Assembly (NCBI GenBank): GCA_965119685.1
Contig: OZ221971.1
Location: forward strand, 1,054,001-1,118,000
DNA from: Merdibacter sp965119685
Lineage (GTDB): Bacteria; Bacillota_I; Bacilli_A; Erysipelotrichales; Erysipelotrichaceae
DNA: 64,000 nucleotides
Reading direction: 5' to 3'
The translations under genes were made by a program, and so were the position numbers. Below are positions 63,241 through 64,000 of this stretch, in pieces. Under the pieces are notes generated by a model, which was not told the DNA's origin, searched no databases, and saw nothing but the letters and a program-made list of their open reading frames with translations. The first letter of the stretch is position 1. Each line of letters begins with the position of its first letter.

Positions 63241-63876
63241 GTGCAGGAAGAAGTGAATAAGAAAAACAGCGATGGCGTGCAGGAGGAAGCAGCTGCGGCT
63301 AGCGAAGATACAGAAGCGACGGCAGCCGCAATGTCAGACGAGGAAGTAAGCAAGGAAGCCGACAAGGAGAGCAAAGCGGACAAGAAAGAGAAAAAGCTCT
63401 TCAAGAAGGATAAAATCGCCGAGCTGGAGGCAGAGATCGCCGCGCTTCAAGAAGAAGTTGCCAAGCAGAAAAACGCTTATTTCAAGGCGTATGCCGACAC
63501 GGAGAATCTGCGTAAGCGACTTCAGAGCGAGGCGGAAACCACCCGCAAGTACCGCATCCAGGGCTTTGCGCTGGAGGTGCTGCCGGTGTTAGATTCCATG
63601 GAGCGCGCCTTGGCGGTGCAAAGCGATGATGAGAACATCAAGAACTACGTCAAAGGGTTCGAAATGATTCACGATCAGCTGGTTGCCGTACTGGAAAAGG
63701 AAGGCGTGAAGGAAATTGAAGCGCTGAACAAGCCGTTTGACCACAACGTGCATCAGGCGTTGATGCAGGAAGCGATCGAGGGTGTGGAAAGCGGCATCGT
63801 CGTTGAAGTGCTTCAAAAAGGATATATGTTAAAGGACCGCGTGCTGAGAGCCGCGTTAGTCAAAGTGAGCGAATAA
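63241..63876 (+). CDS. grpE: Nucleotide exchange factor GrpE
   Basis: A 211-residue cochaperone that exchanges ADP for ATP on DnaK. An acidic, Ala/Glu/Lys-rich N-terminus (to about residue 60) leads into a long coiled coil (ELEAEIAALQEEVAKQK) and the conserved FKAYADTENLRKRLQSE block. The C-terminal beta domain contains PFDHNVHQALMQEA and GYMLKDRVLRAALVKV. The GTG start follows AGGAGGG by 6 bases. It sits between hrcA and dnaK, the standard order in Bacillota. Confidence 0.95.
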   Translation: MQEEVNKKNSDGVQEEAAAASEDTEATAAAMSDEEVSKEADKESKADKKEKKLFKKDKIAELEAEIAALQEEVAKQKNAYFKAYADTENLRKRLQSEAETTRKYRIQGFALEVLPVLDSMERALAVQSDDENIKNYVKGFEMIHDQLVAVLEKEGVKEIEALNKPFDHNVHQALMQEAIEGVESGIVVEVLQKGYMLKDRVLRAALVKVSE

Positions 63877-63892
63877 ATAAGGAGGAATCGTT

Positions 63893-64000
63893 ATGAGTAA
63901 GATTATCGGTATTGACTTAGGTACAACAAACTCTTGTGTAGCGGTGATGGAGGGCAAGGAATGCAAGGTCATCACCAATCCGGAGGGCAACCGCACGACC
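63893..64000 (+). CDS. dnaK: Chaperone DnaK, N-terminal part (cut by the window)
   Basis: The first 36 codons of DnaK: MSKIIGIDLGTTNSCVAVME, the phosphate-1 loop of the actin-like ATPase domain, continuing ITNPEGNRTT. GGAGG stands 8 bases before ATG. It is the third gene of the CIRCE-controlled operon and runs off the right edge. Confidence 0.97.
   Translation, partial: MSKIIGIDLGTTNSCVAVMEGKECKVITNPEGNRTT

Overview
The host chromosome looks like a low-to-moderate-GC Bacillota, probably a gut-type member of the Erysipelotrichia. The evidence is several PTS operons, the hrcA-grpE-dnaK order with CIRCE boxes, ProB of the short type, BspA-like surface repeats and strong AGGAGG ribosome sites. 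The class is an inference; only the phylum is well supported.

Layout. 1-2.5 kb: an ABC exporter pair. 2.7-3.0 kb: a degenerate leucine-tRNA-like sequence with its own promoter and terminator. 3.0-9.0 kb: a lactose/cellobiose-class PTS operon with a phospho-glycosidase and a YgjV-like protein, divergent from its PRD activator. 9.0-10.5 kb: an AAA/DUF4143 ATPase. 10.7-14.3 kb: a lactococcin-972-like cluster (secreted peptide, DUF1430-type permease, ATPase). 14.8-17.9 kb: an rRNA/tRNA methyltransferase, a GH3 hexosaminidase and an RpiR regulator. 18.1-22.8 kb: a divergent operon with a 6-phosphogluconate dehydrogenase, a mannose-class PTS and an M20 amidohydrolase. 23.2-24.7 kb: guaA.

Between guaA and the tmRNA gene ssrA (24.8-43.9 kb) lies a composite mobile island. 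Its first part is AT-rich: AbiH, an Xre regulator, an excisionase-like protein and only the first 20 codons of a tyrosine integrase. The second part (about 27.2-43.8 kb) is strikingly GC-rich and foreign to its surroundings, perhaps from an actinobacterial (Coriobacteriia-like) donor. It carries a large serine recombinase, a type I restriction-modification system with an extra membrane-anchored gene inside the operon, a ParA/ribbon-helix-helix pair, a MobA/MobC mobilization module, an SF3 (D5/P4-like) helicase, an excisionase-like HTH protein and an iteron-rich AT-containing region that looks like a replication origin. Three promoters inside it share a TACGCATTT box beside the -10. I read this part as an integrated, mobilizable replicon.

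After ssrA the chromosome continues with housekeeping and accessory genes: lgt, an acetyltransferase and a hotdog thioesterase, deoC, tRNA-Asn, a DtxR/MntR regulator, proBA, a PgeF-like laccase-domain protein and a P-type ATPase. Next come a 1475-residue leucine-rich surface protein preceded by a G11 tract and competing hairpins, and finally hrcA-grpE-dnaK, with dnaK cut by the window end.
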